A stretch of DNA of 33,144 nucleotides from JAVBQJ01 sp031549115 (GTDB taxonomy: Bacteria; Verrucomicrobiota; Lentisphaeria; Victivallales; Victivallaceae), in the NCBI GenBank assembly GCA_031549115.1, contig JAVBQJ010000121.1, positions 1 through 33,144 of the forward strand. The letters run 5' to 3'. The notes under the pieces are model-generated. The model was not told the origin of the DNA, made no database searches, and saw only the letters and a list, made by a program, of their open reading frames with translations. The position numbers and the translations under genes are program-made. This document shows, piece by piece, positions 30,860-33,144 of the stretch. Every line of letters begins with the position of its first letter. Within the stretch, counting starts at the first letter, position 1.

Positions 30860-30888
30860 TTGCGAAGCGGCGATTTCCGGGATATATT
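30860..30888 (+). promoter_or_regulatory. promoter of the purF-like gene
   Basis: TTGCGA (30860-30865), a 17-base spacer and TATATT (30883-30888), giving a 5'-UTR of about 35 nt. Divergent from the perR promoter about 60 bp away. Confidence 0.55.
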
Positions 30889-30930
30889 ATGCTTGGTTTA
30901 TCGGGCAAGCTGCAAAAATAAGGATTTTTT

Positions 30931-32355
30931 ATGGGCGGTTTCTTCGGGGTTGTCAGTTCCGGCGATTGTGTTACGGACCTGTTTTACGGGACGGATTATC
31001 ATTCTCACCTGGGAACCAAACGCGGAGGACTGGCGGTGACGTCGTTCGACGGGAAGATCGTGCGCCGCATCCACGACATCAGCAATACCCAGTTCCGTTC
31101 GAAGTTCGACGACGACCTGGCCGATTTCGAGGGGCATGCCGGGGTCGGCATCATCAGCGACCTGGAGGATCAGCCGCTGATCATCGCCAGCCACCACGGC
31201 GTCTATTCGATCGTGACGGTGGGGAAAATCAACAACATCGAACAGCTCGCCAAAGAGGTCTATGACGCGGGGCTGTCGCACTTCACCGAGAGCGGCGACG
31301 GCGAGCTCAATCCGACCGAGATGGTGGCGGCGCTGGTCAACCGGCGCGCGACGATTCCGGAGGGGATCGAATATGCCCAGAGCCGGATCGACGGGTCGTG
31401 TTCGGTGCTGATTCTGCAGGGGGATATGATCTATGCCGCGCGCGACCGTTTCGGGCGCACTCCGGTGATCATCGGCGAAAAGCCCGGCTCTTACGCGGTC
31501 ACGATGGAGACCACGGCTTTTCCCAACCTGGATTACAAACTGAAATACGAACTCGGGCCGGGGGAGATCGTCCAGATTTATTCCGACCGGCTGATTCAGA
31601 AGCGCGCCCCGGGGAGCACGATGCAGATTTGCGCGTTTCTGTGGGTTTACTACGGTTATCCGTCGAGCCGGTACGAGGGCATCAACACCGAGACGGTGCG
31701 TTACCGCAACGGCGCCTTGATGTCCGAGGGCGACGATGTCGATATCGACTCGGTGTGCGGGATTCCGGACTCCGGCATCGCCCATGCGATCGGTTACTCG
31801 AACGCGGTCAAAAAGCCGTACCTGCGCGCTTTCGTCAAATATACGCCGACCTGGCCGCGCAGCTTCATGCCGCAGAATCAGTCGCTGCGGGCGCTGGTGG
31901 CAAAGATGAAGCTGATTCCGGTGCAGGAGCAGATCGCCGGCAAGCGGCTGTTGTTCTGCGACGATTCGATTGTCCGCGGGACCCAGCTGCGCGATACGGT
32001 GGTGCGGTTGTACGAGCGCGGCGCCAAAGAGGTGCACATGCGTTCGGCTTCGCCGCCGTTGGTGTTCGGCTGCAAATTTCTGAACTTCTCCCGTTCCCGT
32101 TCCGAGCTGGACCTGGCGGCCCGGCGGGCGATCGAGAAACTCGAAGGCGGTGAAGTCAGCAATGAAGTGATCCGGGAATATACCGTTTTCGATTCGGAGA
32201 AATACCACAAGATGGTCGACCTGATCCGGGAGGAGCTCAACCTGACCAGTCTCAAATACCAGAGCCTGGAGCGGCTGATCGAAGCGATCGGCCTGCCGCG
32301 GGAACAGATCTGTACCTATTGCTGGAACGCGCACGAACCCGGCGAACTGTTCTGA
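30931..32355 (+). CDS. purF: amidophosphoribosyltransferase homologue lacking the N-terminal catalytic cysteine
   Basis: 474 residues. PurF makes phosphoribosylamine from PRPP, using ammonia released from glutamine, in the first step of purine synthesis. The PRPP loop LLFCDDSIVRGTQ is intact, as are VCGIPDSG and ARDRFGRTP. However, the protein begins MGGFFGVVS where PurF has MCGIFG, so the Cys that becomes the N-terminal glutaminase nucleophile is Gly. The ATG at 30931 is well supported by AAGGA six bases upstream, and no alternative start supplies a Cys. I recall similar MGGFFG proteins in other anaerobes annotated as PurF; whether they use free ammonia, a partner glutaminase or another substrate is unknown. 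The C-terminus has CTYC (a possible metal pair). Its stop overlaps the next gene by one base. Confidence 0.82.
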   Translation: MGGFFGVVSSGDCVTDLFYGTDYHSHLGTKRGGLAVTSFDGKIVRRIHDISNTQFRSKFDDDLADFEGHAGVGIISDLEDQPLIIASHHGVYSIVTVGKINNIEQLAKEVYDAGLSHFTESGDGELNPTEMVAALVNRRATIPEGIEYAQSRIDGSCSVLILQGDMIYAARDRFGRTPVIIGEKPGSYAVTMETTAFPNLDYKLKYELGPGEIVQIYSDRLIQKRAPGSTMQICAFLWVYYGYPSSRYEGINTETVRYRNGALMSEGDDVDIDSVCGIPDSGIAHAIGYSNAVKKPYLRAFVKYTPTWPRSFMPQNQSLRALVAKMKLIPVQEQIAGKRLLFCDDSIVRGTQLRDTVVRLYERGAKEVHMRSASPPLVFGCKFLNFSRSRSELDLAARRAIEKLEGGEVSNEVIREYTVFDSEKYHKMVDLIREELNLTSLKYQSLERLIEAIGLPREQICTYCWNAHEPGELF

Positions 32356-33144
32356 TGCTGACCCGCGATTTGCTCAACTACCGCTGCCGGGCCGGAAATG
32401 CCGTGGTGGCGTTTGTTGACCCGGCCGACGGCAAATCGCGGGATACGGCGGAGGCGCTGCTGGAGGCCTGGGGCCGGGCGGCGCGGAAGCATGAGACGCG
32501 CGGCGAACTCGAAGAGCGCCTGGAAATGCTGTTGAAAGGCAACCGGACGCCGCTGGTGGCGGCCGGTATGCACAAGGTGCTGCTGGATCATTCCGAATGG
32601 AGCGGAGCCGGCGAATCCGTCGATATGGAAGGCGGGGAGGGGAAAAAGAAGAACGCCGGGCCGGATTTCGCCTCATGGCGGCGCCGGTTGTTTCTGGCGG
32701 CGGCGGAGTGCCGCAAGCAGTGCGACGGCGATTATTCGCGTTTTCGCTCCATGTTGGAGATGGATCCGGAGCTGGCGAGGCTGCTGCGGGCCGGAATCTA
32801 TCCGGATCTGCCGGAAAACGAACGTCTCGAATCCCTGGAAATCAAAAGCGCGGACGAATTGCTGGCGCGCTACAATCTGGCGTTGGTGCAATCGCTGCTG
32901 CTGTATGCGGATGCGCTGGAGTTGACGCTCGGCGCTCCGGAGCTGGGATTGCTGCGCCGGGTGTTCAAATATCTGAAATTTTTCCGGTTGCTGGCGCGGA
33001 TCGAGCCGGTGAAGCCGCAGCCGCGCGGCACCTCGGGCATGACGGTGATGCGCCTGGCGGTGGAGGGGCCCCTGGCGCTGTTCGGCGAGGTGCGCAAATA
33101 CGGTTTGCAGCTGGCGTCATTTTTTCCGGCGGTGCTGAGTTTGC
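32355..33144 (+). CDS. DUF790/Bax1-type nuclease, partial at the right edge
   Basis: The first 263 residues are inside the window with no stop. The sequence starts MLTRDLLNYRCRAG, then a helical segment (ELEERLEMLLKG), then YPDLPENERLESLEIKSADE followed by LLARYNLALVQSLLLYADAL, RRVFKYLKFFRLLA and LAVEGPLALFGEVRKYG. These are in the order and wording of DUF790 proteins, the Bax1 family, which are nuclease partners of XPB-type DNA helicases in archaea and some bacteria. The catalytic nuclease domain should lie beyond the window. The ATG overlaps the purF-like stop by one base (TGATG), so translation is coupled. There is no strong Shine-Dalgarno of its own. Expected family length is about 400 or more residues, so roughly a third is missing. 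Confidence 0.85.
   Translation, partial: MLTRDLLNYRCRAGNAVVAFVDPADGKSRDTAEALLEAWGRAARKHETRGELEERLEMLLKGNRTPLVAAGMHKVLLDHSEWSGAGESVDMEGGEGKKKNAGPDFASWRRRLFLAAAECRKQCDGDYSRFRSMLEMDPELARLLRAGIYPDLPENERLESLEIKSADELLARYNLALVQSLLLYADALELTLGAPELGLLRRVFKYLKFFRLLARIEPVKPQPRGTSGMTVMRLAVEGPLALFGEVRKYGLQLASFFPAVLSL

Overview
The window looks like chromosomal DNA of a GC-rich, strictly anaerobic, carbohydrate-degrading bacterium of the PVC group, most likely a Lentisphaerota (Victivallis-like) species. The support is three pseudopilin-like proteins with the FTLIELLVVIAIIAI N-terminus and a C-terminal H-X9-DG motif, large exported DUF4838-type and DUF6259-type hydrolases with CBM9-like domains, and a superoxide reductase/flavo-diiron/rubredoxin operon typical of anaerobes. 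The taxonomic call is inference from gene content; no rRNA is present.

Three gene groups share one layout: a regulator from a sugar-sensing type of family, an H-X9-DG pseudopilin, and exported hydrolase(s). Module A (about 155-7480, minus strand) is LacI regulator, pseudopilin, DUF4838 protein and a CBM9/GH123-like protein. Another gene, possibly a fourth pseudopilin, starts at 39 and runs off the left edge. Module B (18246-21546, minus) is an AraR-like GntR regulator whose stop overlaps the pseudopilin start, then an exported TIM-barrel hydrolase with its own promoter. Module C (21792-28517) is an AraC regulator divergent from pseudopilin, a giant DUF6259 protein and a nucleoside-hydrolase-like protein. 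Each module has a plausible operator: a CG-centred palindrome at the lacI promoter, a TGGCACAA-core site shared by both module B promoters, and 10-bp-phased direct repeats abutting the -35 box of module C. Two of these promoters are exact TTGACT-N17-TATAAT matches upstream of a regulator and one lies upstream of a hydrolase.

Between and beyond the modules are a MATE transporter, a DeaD-type RNA helicase with a roughly 200-nt structured leader, adenine deaminase, a two-domain esterase (SASA plus alpha/beta hydrolase), an exported PDZ protein with about twelve AGxDxY repeats, and tRNA-Gly(CCC) with its own promoter and terminator.

The right end has a compact minus-strand oxidative-stress operon, perR-dfx-fprA-rubredoxin (30734-28584), possibly led by an 8-codon upstream ORF. 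Divergent from it is a PurF homologue without the N-terminal glutaminase cysteine, overlapping by one base a DUF790/Bax1-type nuclease gene that continues past the window. No insertion sequence, CRISPR array or phage gene was seen.
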